NCBI GenBank assembly: GCA_951813295.1
Contig: CATOTI010000002.1
Location: 2,542,001-2,606,000, forward strand
Reading direction: 5' to 3'
DNA: 64,000 nt
Origin: an uncultured Pseudomonadales bacterium
GTDB lineage: Bacteria; Pseudomonadota; Gammaproteobacteria; Pseudomonadales; Azotimanducaceae
Below are positions 18,173 to 27,176 of the stretch, in pieces. The notes under the pieces are model-generated. The model made no database searches and was not told the DNA's origin. It saw only the letters and a list, made by a program, of their open reading frames with translations. Every line of letters begins with the position of its first letter. Within the stretch, counting starts at the first letter, position 1. The translations under genes and the position numbers were made by a program.

Positions 18173-18988
18173 CTAGTGCTGGTAGACGAAGGCGCGTTCG
18201 CGCAACTGGCTCGGCTCGATGTTCTCGCGCTGGCAGTCGATGACGTCGCGTTGGCGATAGACGAGGATCGTGTCGAAGCGCCGCTCGTTGACGATGAAGC
18301 TCAAGTTCTCGTCGTTGCGTAGCGAGCGAAGGGTCGCGCCGTAGTCACAAGCGACGCGGCTGATTGCGTCGGCGACGTCGGTGAACTCGGGTGAGGCAGG
18401 CTCAACCTCCGGCATGCGACGTGCTTCGCGGACACGCTCGTATTGGTGGTCGATGTCGGTTTCCAGAATGGCGTAGTCGTGCTCGAGGTTTGCGAGTTCG
18501 TCTGCAAGAACCGATATCTCGTCTTCGATTTCATCTGCATCGCCCGAATCGGCCCGCGACAACTGGCTCCGTTTGGTGCGCAGATCACGGCGCACGTTGC
18601 GTTGTTGATTCCGGATCTGGCGCTGCTCTTCGCGCAGCTCTCTGAGTTCGGAGAGTTCCTCCGGCTCGTAAGGTTCGATCTCGATCTGAACCTTGTTGAG
18701 GATGTTCTGAACGACCGTCGGAATCTGGTCGAATCCGGTGATCTCGATGTCTCGCGTCACGGATCGGTTGGACAGGGTCACGTTGACCAGCACGCCCTGG
18801 TTCGCCAGATAGTTCGCTTCGACGTCGCTGACCCGAAACACGTCTTCGAGCTTCGCGCGAAGCGCGGCTTCGATCACGTCCTCGGCGATCTTGATCTCAC
18901 GCTTCATCTGTTCGAGATCTTCAGGTTCTTTGGCCTGGGCCGACCACGCGACCGTCGACAAGACGGCTAAGAGGAGCAGTTTTTTCAT
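18173..18988 (-). CDS. Periplasmic coiled-coil protein of a sigma/anti-sigma operon
   Basis: 271 residues with a signal peptide (1-19, ending AQA). A beta-rich N-terminal domain (FRVSDVEANYLANQGVLVNV) is followed by a long charged heptad region (about 110-195) predicted as coiled coil, then a C-terminal domain with two cysteines (about 215 and 250). I know no name for the family. Its start overlaps the stop of the anti-sigma gene by four bases, so it is probably made in step with the stress-sensing system and acts in the periplasm. Confidence 0.7.
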   Translation of the reverse strand: MKKLLLLAVLSTVAWSAQAKEPEDLEQMKREIKIAEDVIEAALRAKLEDVFRVSDVEANYLANQGVLVNVTLSNRSVTRDIEITGFDQIPTVVQNILNKVQIEIEPYEPEELSELRELREEQRQIRNQQRNVRRDLRTKRSQLSRADSGDADEIEDEISVLADELANLEHDYAILETDIDHQYERVREARRMPEVEPASPEFTDVADAISRVACDYGATLRSLRNDENLSFIVNERRFDTILVYRQRDVIDCQRENIEPSQLRERAFVYQH

Positions 18989-19674
18989 TGGGTGTCTCCA
19001 GCCTGGCTGAAGTTGATCTCGCGAAGCTCACGCGACAGTTCATCGACACGCTCTTGTTCCTGGAGCTGATGGGAGATGACGTAGCGGAGGCTTTCGTCGG
19101 TCTCGAACGATTTTCGGTCCATTTCGGCCTTGAGCACTTTGACCAGTGCTTCCATTTCTTGCTGCCGTTGTGTGCGATTGGCCTCGAGCACAGCCTGGAG
19201 CAGCAACGACTGATCCACCGCCAGTCGATCGTCGAGCTGTTGTTGTAGCGCTTCGTACTGCGAATCCCTCGTGGTGTCGAAGCTGACAGGCAAGGTGGTA
19301 CCAACGTTCGGGGTCGCTCCGGCGATGGTCGGACCGCGCGGTACCACCGAATCGGGTGCCGCCGGTCCGCCTTGACCGACGAACACCGCCGCGACCAGCG
19401 CCAGGGCCGCCGCACTCGTGGCGACGGGGAACCACTGGAAGAACGAAGGCCACTGGAATGAACGTTGGGGTCGGTGACCCACGTTCACCTGCCAGGCCGG
19501 CGGTGCGATTTCGTCCCACATCACCGCGTCGCGATTCCAAGCGGCGACCTGATCGGCGATGGAACGACAGTCCTCGCAATCATCGAGGTGGCGTTCCAAT
19601 GTGGATTGCGTCTCGCCGGAAAGGCGTCCTTCGGTTAGTTCGGGGATCAGCGGTCCCGCTTCATCACAACGCAT
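18985..19674 (-). CDS. Anti-sigma factor with zinc-finger (zf-HC2) domain
   Basis: 229 residues. The N-terminal anti-sigma zinc finger has C3 and the H-x3-C-x2-C motif HLDDCEDC (about residues 29-36), typical of ZAS-type anti-sigma factors. One transmembrane helix lies at about 87-106 (ATSAAALALVAAVFVGQ). The rest is periplasmic, with a C-terminal coiled coil rich in Glu and Gln. It should hold the ECF sigma factor at the inner membrane until a signal arrives. Its start overlaps the sigma gene by 11 bases. Confidence 0.85.
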   Translation of the reverse strand: MRCDEAGPLIPELTEGRLSGETQSTLERHLDDCEDCRSIADQVAAWNRDAVMWDEIAPPAWQVNVGHRPQRSFQWPSFFQWFPVATSAAALALVAAVFVGQGGPAAPDSVVPRGPTIAGATPNVGTTLPVSFDTTRDSQYEALQQQLDDRLAVDQSLLLQAVLEANRTQRQQEMEALVKVLKAEMDRKSFETDESLRYVISHQLQEQERVDELSRELREINFSQAGDTQ

Positions 19675-20212
19675 GTTGCAGTTCCTCGATATCTCGGAGT
19701 TTTCTCAACGCGCCGTACAGGCGCGTCTTTGCCGTGTTCGGCGATATCCCCAGGTGTTCGCCGATGTCTTCGAAGGTGAATTGTTGGAAAAACTTGAGCT
19801 CAACAACGTGGCGTTGTTCGACCGGCAGCGTCTTAAGGGCGCGTGCGATACGGTCGTTCGCGTGGGTCGCCATGGCGGCATCAGGTGGCGCGAGATCGTC
19901 GCTCGGATCGGCTGTAGTTTCGTCGAACTCACGGAAATCTCGCCGCCGACGCAGATAGTCCGTGCAACGAAACGAGGCGATTCGAAAGAGCCAAGCGGCG
20001 AAAACGCCGTCGCCCCGATAGCCCGATAGATTGCGATAAACACCCAGAAATACTTCCTGCATCAAGTCGAGAGCGTCGTCCTGGTGACCCACCATTCGTA
20101 GCGCATAGTTGTAGATCCGTCGTTCATAGCGTCGGACGAGTTTCGTCCACGCTCCATCCGAGCCAGCTAAGGCGCGCTTGACCAGCGTCTCGTCGGAAAC
20201 GTTCGGCAGCAT
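19664..20212 (-). CDS. ECF-type RNA polymerase sigma factor (RpoE-like)
   Basis: 182 residues. Sigma region 2 is at about 20-90 (YNYALRMVGHQDDALDLMQEVFLGVYRNL is the core) and region 4 at about 122-178 (LPVEQRHVVELKFF, FEDIGEHLGISPNTAKTRLYGALRKLR). No extracytoplasmic extras. It directs transcription of a stress regulon and is presumably inhibited by the co-encoded zinc-finger anti-sigma factor. The gene is divergent from bfr. A 6-bp inverted repeat (GAGCAA/TTGCTC, 20252-20270) sits upstream of its start. Confidence 0.92.
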   Translation of the reverse strand: MLPNVSDETLVKRALAGSDGAWTKLVRRYERRIYNYALRMVGHQDDALDLMQEVFLGVYRNLSGYRGDGVFAAWLFRIASFRCTDYLRRRRDFREFDETTADPSDDLAPPDAAMATHANDRIARALKTLPVEQRHVVELKFFQQFTFEDIGEHLGISPNTAKTRLYGALRKLRDIEELQHAL

Positions 20213-20301
20213 TTCTTAACTCGGCCCGTTCGATGGTTTAAGTCGTCGATCGAGCAAGAAAAGTTTGCTCAACCTTTCGTCCGGGATCTGTGATTTAAGA
20301 T

Positions 20302-20320
20302 GGGAATGATTTTCATTAGT
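20302..20320 (+). promoter_or_regulatory. Candidate Fur box upstream of bfr
   Basis: The 19 bases here match the classical Fur consensus at 13 of 19 positions, with the core AATGAT...TCATTA intact on both sides. It lies 80 bp before the bacterioferritin start, and a fur gene is about 0.7 kb away. In some bacteria bfr is induced by iron, often through Fur or a small RNA; whether Fur activates or represses here is unknown. Confidence 0.6.
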
Positions 20321-20399
20321 AATTTCAATAACTTAGGTGGAACTGCGTCGGTCCATCGCGTAGGGTTTCGGACTACTTCAGCACTACTCGACCAAACCC

Positions 20400-20870
20400 A
20401 TGAAGCCACAAGATCCAGAAATCATCGTGCACCTCAACACGTCGCTCAAGAACGAGCTGACAGCGATCAATCAGTACTTTCTGCACTCGCGAATGCTCAA
20501 GGACTGGGGGCTGAAGCAACTCGGTGAACACGAGTACGAGGAATCGATCGACGAGATGAAGCATGCCGACCGGCTCATCGAGCGTATCTTGTTTCTCGAA
20601 GGGCTACCGAACCTTCAGGATCTCGGCAGGCTCAGGATCGGCGAGAACGTTGAAGAAATCATCCGCTGCGATCTGGAACTCGAGATGGAAGCGATGCCAC
20701 CGCTGCGCGACTCGATCGAGTTCTGCGAGCGTGTGGGGGACTTCGTGTCGCGCGAAATCTTCGAGTCCATCCTCGAAGGTGAGGAGGAGCATGTGGATTG
20801 GCTCGAAACGCAGATTTCGTTGATCGAAAAAGCCGGCGTGCAAAACTACGTCCAATCCCAGATTTCCTAG
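20400..20870 (+). CDS. bfr: Bacterioferritin
   Basis: 156 residues, full family length. The ferroxidase di-iron ligands are all present: E19, E52, H55, E95, E128 and H131. The haem-ligating Met is M53 in DEMKHAD. The [16 protein letters not shown] and VDWLETQ segments are characteristic. It forms a 24-subunit cytoplasmic shell that stores iron and can bind haem between subunit pairs. A candidate Fur box lies upstream and fur downstream on the other strand. The last 30 or so bases of the gene are duplicated just downstream. Confidence 0.97.
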   Translation: MKPQDPEIIVHLNTSLKNELTAINQYFLHSRMLKDWGLKQLGEHEYEESIDEMKHADRLIERILFLEGLPNLQDLGRLRIGENVEEIIRCDLELEMEAMPPLRDSIEFCERVGDFVSREIFESILEGEEEHVDWLETQISLIEKAGVQNYVQSQIS

Positions 20871-21010
20871 CCCCCAGCGGTATCTGCGTTCGCAGATACC
20901 GCCAACGGACCGGCGCCAGCCGGTCCGCAACTACGTTCAAGCGCAGATGTCCTAACCCAGCAGAATTTGCGCCAGCAAATTCTGCCAACGGACCGGCGCC
21001 AGCCGGTCCG
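20841..21010. repeat. Duplicated 3' end of bfr with four strong hairpins
   Basis: Two diverged tandem units of roughly 85 bp. Each begins with the end of the bacterioferritin frame ([13 protein letters not shown] in unit 1; a non-coding RNYVQAQMS-stop remnant in unit 2 at about 20927-20955). Each continues with a unit-specific hairpin: stem 20877-20888/20891-20902, 12 bp, in unit 1; 20960-20970/20975-20985, 11 bp, in unit 2. Each ends in an identical hairpin (CGGACCGGC, loop GCCA, GCCGGTCCG) at 20906-20927 and 20989-21010. The region separates the convergent bfr and fur genes and could act as a bidirectional transcription stop. Confidence 0.85.
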
Positions 21011-21012
21011 CC

Positions 21013-21438
21013 TCAGGTACGTTTTCGTACGTAGAGCACGAGCTCGTGATCGACCAGATCAAAGCCGTGCTCGGCCGCAATCTCTTGCTGTAGTTTCTCG
21101 ATCCGGTCGTTGACGAACTCGATGACGGAGCCGTCGTCGAGATTGACCATATGATCATGGTGACGGTCCGGTGTCAGTTCGTAGACGGCATGGCCGTCGT
21201 CGAAGTTGTGTCGTTCGACAATTCCGGCGGTTTCGAACTGGGTCAACACACGATAAATCGTCGTGATGCCGACTGACTCCTCGACCTCGAGCAGGCGCTT
21301 GTAAACGTCTTCTGCGGAGAGATGATGCGGATCGGCTTGCTCCAAAACCTCGAGTACTTTCAGGCGGGGCAAGGTGACTTTTAGGCCGGCTTTGCGCAGC
21401 TCTTTTTGCGGCGTATTCGGTGCGTCGTTGCTGGCCAT
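21013..21438 (-). CDS. fur: Ferric uptake regulator family protein
   Basis: 141 residues. An N-terminal winged helix (LRKAGLKVTLPRLKVLEVL to TIYRVLTQFETAGIV) is followed by the metal-binding dimerisation domain with the RHHDHMVN His cluster. The structural CxxC pairs of many Fur proteins are absent, as in some gammaproteobacterial Fur proteins that lack the structural zinc site. It should repress iron-uptake genes when bound to Fe2+. Its stop lies three bases from the hairpin cluster downstream of bfr. Confidence 0.92.
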   Translation of the reverse strand: MASNDAPNTPQKELRKAGLKVTLPRLKVLEVLEQADPHHLSAEDVYKRLLEVEESVGITTIYRVLTQFETAGIVERHNFDDGHAVYELTPDRHHDHMVNLDDGSVIEFVNDRIEKLQQEIAAEHGFDLVDHELVLYVRKRT

Positions 21439-21467
21439 TCGCTCAACTCGTGGATTAGGCGCCGACC

Positions 21468-21968
21468 CTAATTGCGACCCACGTAGACGTCAACGAACTT
21501 TCGATGAGCGATCTTCCAGCCTTCGTCGGTCCTGACAAAACGGTCATGGTACTCACCGATTCCGAGAAATCCGTCGACGCGGCGGGGTAGTTCTCCGCGG
21601 TCGGCCTGGTAGAGCGTCACCAGGCTCGTACCGGTTGCTTCCTCCGGGCTGATCGCATCGATTCGTACGTTCGACATGACATGGCGCGTGATCACTTTCC
21701 CCGCCCCTTCGGTGAGGCGTTCGGCGATCGCGGACCGGCCTTCGAATCGTGCGCCGCGGAACTCGAAAACACCGTCGTGTGCGAAGACCGCCGCATACGG
21801 CTCCGGTTCTTCACGGTCTCGAAAGTAGGCGTAGTCGGCGATGAGCCGCTCGCAGGCACGCACGGTCTCGGCCTCGCTCGCGTCACCGGCTAATGCTGGC
21901 GCGCTCGTGGCGAGGAGAATCGTGATGAATGCGACCAGGCGTGGCGCGCCCCGCTGCAGAAAGGACAT
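21468..21968 (-). CDS. Secreted SnoaL/NTF2-like protein
   Basis: 166 residues with a signal peptide (about 1-27, PALAG). The rest is an NTF2-like cone fold of about 130 residues (YAYFRDREEPEPYAAVFA, FEGRSAIAERLTEG, HRKFVDVYVGRN), typical of SnoaL-like polyketide cyclase/hydratase relatives. Export to the periplasm is unusual for catalytic SnoaL proteins, so it may bind a small hydrophobic ligand. Specific activity unknown. It is 29 bp upstream of fur on the same strand. Confidence 0.75.
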   Translation of the reverse strand: MSFLQRGAPRLVAFITILLATSAPALAGDASEAETVRACERLIADYAYFRDREEPEPYAAVFAHDGVFEFRGARFEGRSAIAERLTEGAGKVITRHVMSNVRIDAISPEEATGTSLVTLYQADRGELPRRVDGFLGIGEYHDRFVRTDEGWKIAHRKFVDVYVGRN

Positions 21969-22046
21969 TCGAGCGATCCCAACCGAACGATTCGTCGCAG
22001 TCTACAATGCTCGCTTCGTCGGATTTTGGAGGAGGGGTTCCGCCGC

Positions 22047-22772
22047 ATGATCGAGCATCACGTCGATATACCAACCCGGGACGGGTCGATGAACACGTTC
22101 ATCACACACCCGGACGAAGGCGGGCCTTTTCCGGTCGTCCTTTTCTACATGGATGCACCCGGTAAACGTGAAGAACTTCACGATATGGCGCGCCGCATCG
22201 GCACGGTCGGCTACTACGTCGTTCTACCGAACCTCTACTACCGCGACGTCCGTGAGTTCCACATCGGGATGCCGGGCGCCAGCCGAGAGACGATGTTCGA
22301 ATACATGAACCACCTGTCGAACGCGATGGTGTGTGAGGACACACAGGCCATGTTCGATTTCGTCGCGAACGACGAAAACGCGTCCGACGGTCCTGTCGGC
22401 ACGGTCGGCTATTGCATGAGCGGTCCCTTCGTCTTTGCCGCTGCGTCGGCTTTCCCGGAGCGCATCAAGGCGTCGGCTTCGCTACACGGCGTGCGTCTTT
22501 TCACCGATGCCGACGATTCGCCCCACCTCGCCGCCGATAAGATCCAGGGCGAGATGTATTTCGGCTGTGCCGAAACCGACGATTGGGCGCCGCCCGAGAT
22601 GGTGGAGAAGCTTGATGCGCATCTCGCCACGACCGGGATCAGTTACCGGATCGAGTGGTATCCCGCAACGCATCACGGCTTCGTCTTTCCCCAGCGTGAC
22701 GGGATTTACGTCAAGGACGCGGCCGAGCGGCATTGGGAACGCTTGTTCGCCATGTTCGATCGTAATCTCTAG
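22047..22772 (+). CDS. Dienelactone hydrolase family protein
   Basis: 241 residues with an alpha/beta-hydrolase fold. The nucleophile is Cys, as in true dienelactone hydrolases (GYCMSGPF, C123), with a downstream acid in AETDDWAP and the His in ATHHGF. It hydrolyses lactones or small esters in the cytoplasm. ATG 22047 was chosen because GGAGGAGG ends about 11 bases upstream; the earlier TTG at 22026 would place that site inside the gene. The next hydrolase gene follows after 13 bp. Confidence 0.88.
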   Translation: MIEHHVDIPTRDGSMNTFITHPDEGGPFPVVLFYMDAPGKREELHDMARRIGTVGYYVVLPNLYYRDVREFHIGMPGASRETMFEYMNHLSNAMVCEDTQAMFDFVANDENASDGPVGTVGYCMSGPFVFAAASAFPERIKASASLHGVRLFTDADDSPHLAADKIQGEMYFGCAETDDWAPPEMVEKLDAHLATTGISYRIEWYPATHHGFVFPQRDGIYVKDAAERHWERLFAMFDRNL

Positions 22773-22785
22773 GGAGGAGTAGCAC

Positions 22786-23499
22786 GTGAGCTACGGAGAA
22801 CGGCACGAATCCTCGGGGGTCGTCGAGACCGCGTTTGAACTCGATGTCGACGGCCGGCGTGTCCCGGGTCTCGTCTGGTCGCCGGACGACGAAACACCCC
22901 GACCGCTCGTGATGCTCGGCCATGGTGGTACGAGCCACAAACGCGGCGACTACATTCTCGCGATGGCACGGCTGCTCGCCCGCCGCCATGGAATCCGCGC
23001 CTTCGCCATCGATGGGCCCGGTCATGGCGATCGCCTCGCCGAAGGTGAAGAGGTCGACTTTGAGCGTGCCTGGGGTGACGAACGAACATCCGATTGGGTG
23101 GTTGAGGATTGGCGCGCGTCGCTCGAATGGCTACGCGGGACTCAAGCCGTCACGCGCGTCGGTTATTGGGGGCTTTCGATGGGCACCATGATGGGTGTCC
23201 CGGTGGTAGCGTCCCTTGCCGACGTCGAAGCCGCCGTCCTCGGGCTCATGGGTTTCTGGGGTCCGAACAGCGCCCGTATCCGCGCGGATGCGGCGAAGAT
23301 CGATTGTCCGGTGCATTTTCTCGTCCAATGGGACGACGAAATCGTGCCACGGGATCGCTGCTTCGATCTCTTCGGCGCCCTCGGCACGGACGAGAAGTCG
23401 ATGTTGGTGAATCCCGGGCCACACGCGGCGGTTCCGCCGACCGTGATGCGCGGCTCGCTCGAATTTCTCGCGACCAAGCTCGCGAACGATTCAAACTGA
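22786..23499 (+). CDS. Alpha/beta hydrolase
   Basis: 237 residues. The nucleophile elbow is GLSMG (S131), with an acid in VQWDDE near 186 and His in NPGPHAAV near 213. The oxyanion-hole region is LGHGGTSH (44-51). The order and spacing fit a canonical hydrolase of dienelactone-hydrolase-like topology, but with Ser as nucleophile. Start GTG 22786 has a strong GGGAGGAG 6 bases upstream. It is co-directional with the Cys-type hydrolase before it and the ABC ATPase after it. Confidence 0.85.
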   Translation: MSYGERHESSGVVETAFELDVDGRRVPGLVWSPDDETPRPLVMLGHGGTSHKRGDYILAMARLLARRHGIRAFAIDGPGHGDRLAEGEEVDFERAWGDERTSDWVVEDWRASLEWLRGTQAVTRVGYWGLSMGTMMGVPVVASLADVEAAVLGLMGFWGPNSARIRADAAKIDCPVHFLVQWDDEIVPRDRCFDLFGALGTDEKSMLVNPGPHAAVPPTVMRGSLEFLATKLANDSN

Positions 23500-23524
23500 A
23501 CTCGACGACCTCGGAGAAAATGCC

Positions 23525-25135
23525 ATGACCCATCCACTGCTCGAAGTGCAAGATCTGCACGTCAGTTTCGGCGATTCGCCAGCCGTGCGTGGGGTCTCGT
23601 TCGAGATCGATGCGGGAGAGACACTGGCGCTCGTCGGCGAGTCTGGCTCCGGGAAGTCGGTCAGTGCATTGTCGGTACTCCAGCTCCTGCCCTATCCACT
23701 CGCCAATCACCCGAAGGGCAGCATTCTCGTCAATGGCGAAGAGATGATGAATGCGTCCAAGGGTCGGCTGCTCGACGTTCGAGGCGGGGTCGTCTCGATG
23801 GTCTTCCAGGAGCCCATGACGTCGCTCAATCCGTTGCACACGATCGACAAGCAGGTCGGCGAATCGTTGGTGGTGCACAAGCGGCTGTCGCCGAAAATGG
23901 CCCGCGACAGAACGCTCGAGCTGCTCGAGCTCGTCGGCCTGCAGAATGCCGAATCACGGCTGAACGCTTATCCGCACGAGTTGTCCGGCGGCCAGCGTCA
24001 GCGGGTGATGATCGCGATGGCGCTCGCGAACGAGCCGAAGCTCCTGATCGCGGACGAGCCGACGACGGCGCTCGACGTCACGATTCAGGCGCAGATCCTG
24101 AAACTCTTGAAAGATCTGCAGTCGGAGCTCGGCATGGCGATGCTGCTCATCACGCACGATCTCGGCATCGTGCGAACGATGGCTGATCGCGTGTGCGTGA
24201 TGACAGATGGAGAAATCGTCGAGCGCGGTAGCGCGCATGAAATCTTCAGCAATCCGCAGCATCAGTACACGAGGCATTTGCTCGACGCGGAACCGAAAGG
24301 CGACCCACAGGAAACGAACGAGACGGCGCCGACGGTCGCAGAGGCGAAGGCCCTGACCGTCAAGTACACGATCGGCAAGGGTTGGTTTGGCAAGAAGAGC
24401 TATTTCACGGCAGTCGATGGCGTCGACGTGCTGGTCCGGGCGGGACAGACCGTTGGTGTCGTCGGTGAATCGGGATCGGGGAAGACCACCCTCGGGCTTG
24501 CGATGTTGCGATTGCTCGAGAGTGAAGGGGCAATCGAGTTCGACGGCGCGAGCATCCAGGACCTCAAGCGGGGTGCGCTCATCCCGTTACGCCGCGATAT
24601 GCAGATCGTCTTCCAGGATCCCTACGGTAGCCTGTCGCCACGCCTTTCGATCCTGCAGATCATCGAGGAAGGCTTGCGCATTCACTTCCCCGAGATGAGT
24701 AAGGAAGAGCGGCGGCAGAACGTTGCGGAAGTGCTTAAGGAGGTCGGCCTTCTGCCGGAGCACCTCGATCGCTACCCGCACGAATTCTCGGGCGGGCAAC
24801 GGCAGCGCATCTCGATCGCCCGCGCGATGGTCTTGCGCCCGCGGTTCGTCGTCCTCGACGAGCCGACTTCGGCCCTCGACATGTCCGTACAAGCACAGAT
24901 CGTCGATCTGCTGCGCGATCTACAGGCAAAGCACGATCTTGGCTATCTCTTCGTCAGCCACGACCTCAAGGTCGTCCGGGCGCTCGCCAACTGGCTGATC
25001 GTCATGCGCGATGGGTTGATCGTCGAGCAGGGCCCGGCGAAAGACGTCTTCACCAATCCGCGGACGGAGTACGCCAAGGCCCTCTTTGCCGCGGCGCTTG
25101 ATCTCGAGGCGGACGAGGACGTCGTTCGCCAGTAA
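23525..25135 (+). CDS. Oligopeptide-type ABC transporter ATPase with two nucleotide-binding domains
   Basis: 536 residues: two complete ATPase domains in tandem (about 4-255 and 275-530). Each has a Walker [10 protein letters not shown] (about 39-46 and 315-322), an ABC signature ([18 protein letters not shown]) and a Walker B ([24 protein letters not shown]). This is the YejF/GsiA/DppDF-like arrangement that energises peptide, microcin or glutathione import. No permease or solute-binding gene is nearby, so its partners must be encoded elsewhere. It is likely co-transcribed with the two hydrolase genes upstream. Confidence 0.92.
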   Translation: MTHPLLEVQDLHVSFGDSPAVRGVSFEIDAGETLALVGESGSGKSVSALSVLQLLPYPLANHPKGSILVNGEEMMNASKGRLLDVRGGVVSMVFQEPMTSLNPLHTIDKQVGESLVVHKRLSPKMARDRTLELLELVGLQNAESRLNAYPHELSGGQRQRVMIAMALANEPKLLIADEPTTALDVTIQAQILKLLKDLQSELGMAMLLITHDLGIVRTMADRVCVMTDGEIVERGSAHEIFSNPQHQYTRHLLDAEPKGDPQETNETAPTVAEAKALTVKYTIGKGWFGKKSYFTAVDGVDVLVRAGQTVGVVGESGSGKTTLGLAMLRLLESEGAIEFDGASIQDLKRGALIPLRRDMQIVFQDPYGSLSPRLSILQIIEEGLRIHFPEMSKEERRQNVAEVLKEVGLLPEHLDRYPHEFSGGQRQRISIARAMVLRPRFVVLDEPTSALDMSVQAQIVDLLRDLQAKHDLGYLFVSHDLKVVRALANWLIVMRDGLIVEQGPAKDVFTNPRTEYAKALFAAALDLEADEDVVRQ

Positions 25136-25144
25136 CGCCGGCGT

Positions 25145-26215
25145 TCAGGACGCGCCGGTGAACGCCTCGATCTCGGTGTCGTTCATGCCGGCGTGCTTCG
25201 CCGCCGCGACGATGCCATTCCAGGTGTTGTCGTCGATCGGGATGCCCTCGGCTTCGCGTTCGGCTTTGGACTCGAGTTCCGGTTCGCCCGGAATACGAAC
25301 ACGATCGAAGTCTGCGCCCGGTTCCGCCCCTTTGACGTAGTCGACCATTGCCAGCACTTCCGACTGGAACGCGTTGTGACCACCGAAAACATCGGGATCC
25401 AGCACGAAAGTCAGCATGTTGTTCACCACCGTGCCGACCCGCTCGTTGCCGGGCTGCATCGTCCATTCACCCACGAGACCTCCGCCCAGAAGTTCGCACA
25501 TGAGCGCCAGACCATAGCCCTTGTGTCGACCGAACGGCCCGAGGGAACCGCGCGGTTCTTCGTAGATAGCGCGGGGATCGTCGGTCGCACGGCCTTCGTG
25601 GTCGACGAGTGCTCCTTCCGCCACTTTGTTACCCGCCATGAACGCAACGCGCACCTTACCGAGCGCGACGGCGGAGGTTGCCATGTCGAGCACGATCGGG
25701 GTGTCGCCGTCGCGTGGGATCACGCAACAGAAAGGATTGGTCTGCAGCCTTGGTTCGCGGCTTCCCCAGGGGGAAACCATCGGATTGTGGCCGACCACGT
25801 TGACGAAATGGATCGAAACCAACCCGGCGTCGCCGCAAAGCTCGCCATAGGTACCGATACGGCCCAGATGGTGTGCGTTCTTGAGACCGACGCAGACCAG
25901 TCCGTTCGCCTTCGCCCGGTCGATCGCGATTTCGGTGGCTTCTCGCCCGACGACCTGACCGAATCCGAACTGGCCGTCGATGTGGATCACGCTACCTTGA
26001 TCCTTGATGACGGCCGCGTGGGCGTTGGGGACGAGATTGCCGTTCAGGAGATTGCCCATGTACGTCGGCACCATACCGACGCCGTGGGAGTCGTGGCCTT
26101 TGAGGTTGGCGAGGACGAGGTGGTCGGCCGTTTCGAGCGCCAACGGTTGTTCGGCGCCTGCCGCAACGAAGGCTTGGGTGACGAAATCCCGGAGTGGTTG
26201 CGTGTGAATCAGCAT
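25145..26215 (-). CDS. Ldh2-type malate/L-lactate dehydrogenase family oxidoreductase
   Basis: 356 residues. Signatures of the non-Rossmann NAD(P)-dependent Ldh2/YlbC/YiaK family are present: NLKGHDSHGVGMVP, VGLKNAHHLGRIG and PIVLDMATSAVALGKV. Family members reduce 2-oxoacids such as pyruvate, malate or 2,3-diketogulonate; the exact substrate is not readable. ATG 26215 with upstream GAGGGAG was preferred over the longer form starting at 26266. It is convergent with the ABC ATPase and divergent from the SMP-30 gene, with about 100 bp between starts. Confidence 0.88.
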   Translation of the reverse strand: MLIHTQPLRDFVTQAFVAAGAEQPLALETADHLVLANLKGHDSHGVGMVPTYMGNLLNGNLVPNAHAAVIKDQGSVIHIDGQFGFGQVVGREATEIAIDRAKANGLVCVGLKNAHHLGRIGTYGELCGDAGLVSIHFVNVVGHNPMVSPWGSREPRLQTNPFCCVIPRDGDTPIVLDMATSAVALGKVRVAFMAGNKVAEGALVDHEGRATDDPRAIYEEPRGSLGPFGRHKGYGLALMCELLGGGLVGEWTMQPGNERVGTVVNNMLTFVLDPDVFGGHNAFQSEVLAMVDYVKGAEPGADFDRVRIPGEPELESKAEREAEGIPIDDNTWNGIVAAAKHAGMNDTEIEAFTGAS

Positions 26216-26319
26216 GGCTTCTCCCTCTTGATGCAACGTCGCCGCGCGGACGGAGCGCGCCGACAAAAGCGCGCGATACTATCAAGAGAGTCGTGGACCA
26301 ACGATTAGTGGAGGGAGCG

Positions 26320-27174
26320 GTGGAGAAGCTAGCGAGTGGCTATGGCCTGATCGAGGGGCCGGTTTGGGATGATGCGCGCGGCCTCATCTTTAGCGATGTG
26401 CTTGGCGGGGGCGTCTTTTTGCTCGACGAGAGCGGCGAGGTATCGATGCTGATCGAGCATCGTCGTGGTATCGGCGGAATGGCGTCTCATGTCGACGGCG
26501 GGTTGATCGTCAGTGGGCGCAACATTGCCTATAAACCACCACCGCCGAACACGCAGATGACGGTCGTGCTGCTCGATCGCGATGTCGAGAACGGAAACGT
26601 CGGCTACAACGACATCACGGCGGATGATGCCGGGCGTATCTACGCCGGCTCCCTCGGCAGTCCCGTGTTCGACGGTGGGGAGCAGGTCCCCGGCTCGCTC
26701 TATCTCATCGACCTCGACGGATCGAGTCGGGTAGTCGCGACGGATATCGGTCTCACGAACGGCCTTGCTTTTTCACCCGATGCATCGGTGCTCTATCACG
26801 CCGATTCACCCCGGGCGTCCGTTTTCTGCTACGCGGTGAGCGGCAATGGTGATCTTGGCGAGAAGCAGCGCTTTGCCCGAATGCCGCAAGGTGCTCCCGA
26901 CGGTCTGGTCGTGGCCGCCGACGGCGCCGTCTGGGTTGCGCTGGCGGGCGGCAGTGGCGTGGCGGTCTTCGAGGCGAGTGGCGAGCTTCGTGAAGTTGTC
27001 GAGGTGCCGCTACCGATGGTCACGAGTGTGTGTTTCGGCGGCACGGATCGACGTGATCTTTTCATCGTCACGGGCTCGGAAGGCGTCGATGGCGACAACG
27101 CCGGATCGATTTTCCGGTTCCGAACCGATGTGCCGGGTCTCCCCGTTCCGGTCGCCCGCGTGCCGCTTGGTTGA
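26320..27174 (+). CDS. SMP-30/gluconolactonase-like beta-propeller hydrolase
   Basis: About 284 residues. The conserved opening is LASGYGLIEGPVWDDARG, in which the Glu is a metal ligand. YNDITADDAGRIYAGS, GLTNGLAFSPDASVLYHADS and PDGLVVAADGAVWVA hold the Asn and Asp ligands of the six-bladed propeller. It is probably a divalent-metal lactonase. GTG 26320, four bases after GGAGGG, is my choice; GTG 26308 or 26293 are alternatives adding 4 or 9 residues. It may act in sugar-acid metabolism with the divergent dehydrogenase, which is only an inference from position. Confidence 0.85.
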   Translation: MEKLASGYGLIEGPVWDDARGLIFSDVLGGGVFLLDESGEVSMLIEHRRGIGGMASHVDGGLIVSGRNIAYKPPPPNTQMTVVLLDRDVENGNVGYNDITADDAGRIYAGSLGSPVFDGGEQVPGSLYLIDLDGSSRVVATDIGLTNGLAFSPDASVLYHADSPRASVFCYAVSGNGDLGEKQRFARMPQGAPDGLVVAADGAVWVALAGGSGVAVFEASGELREVVEVPLPMVTSVCFGGTDRRDLFIVTGSEGVDGDNAGSIFRFRTDVPGLPVPVARVPLG

Positions 27175-27176
27175 GC

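Noticed and set aside
25193..26308. Plus-strand open frame of 371 codons
   Set aside because: It is antisense to the Ldh2-type dehydrogenase, whose motifs are unambiguous.
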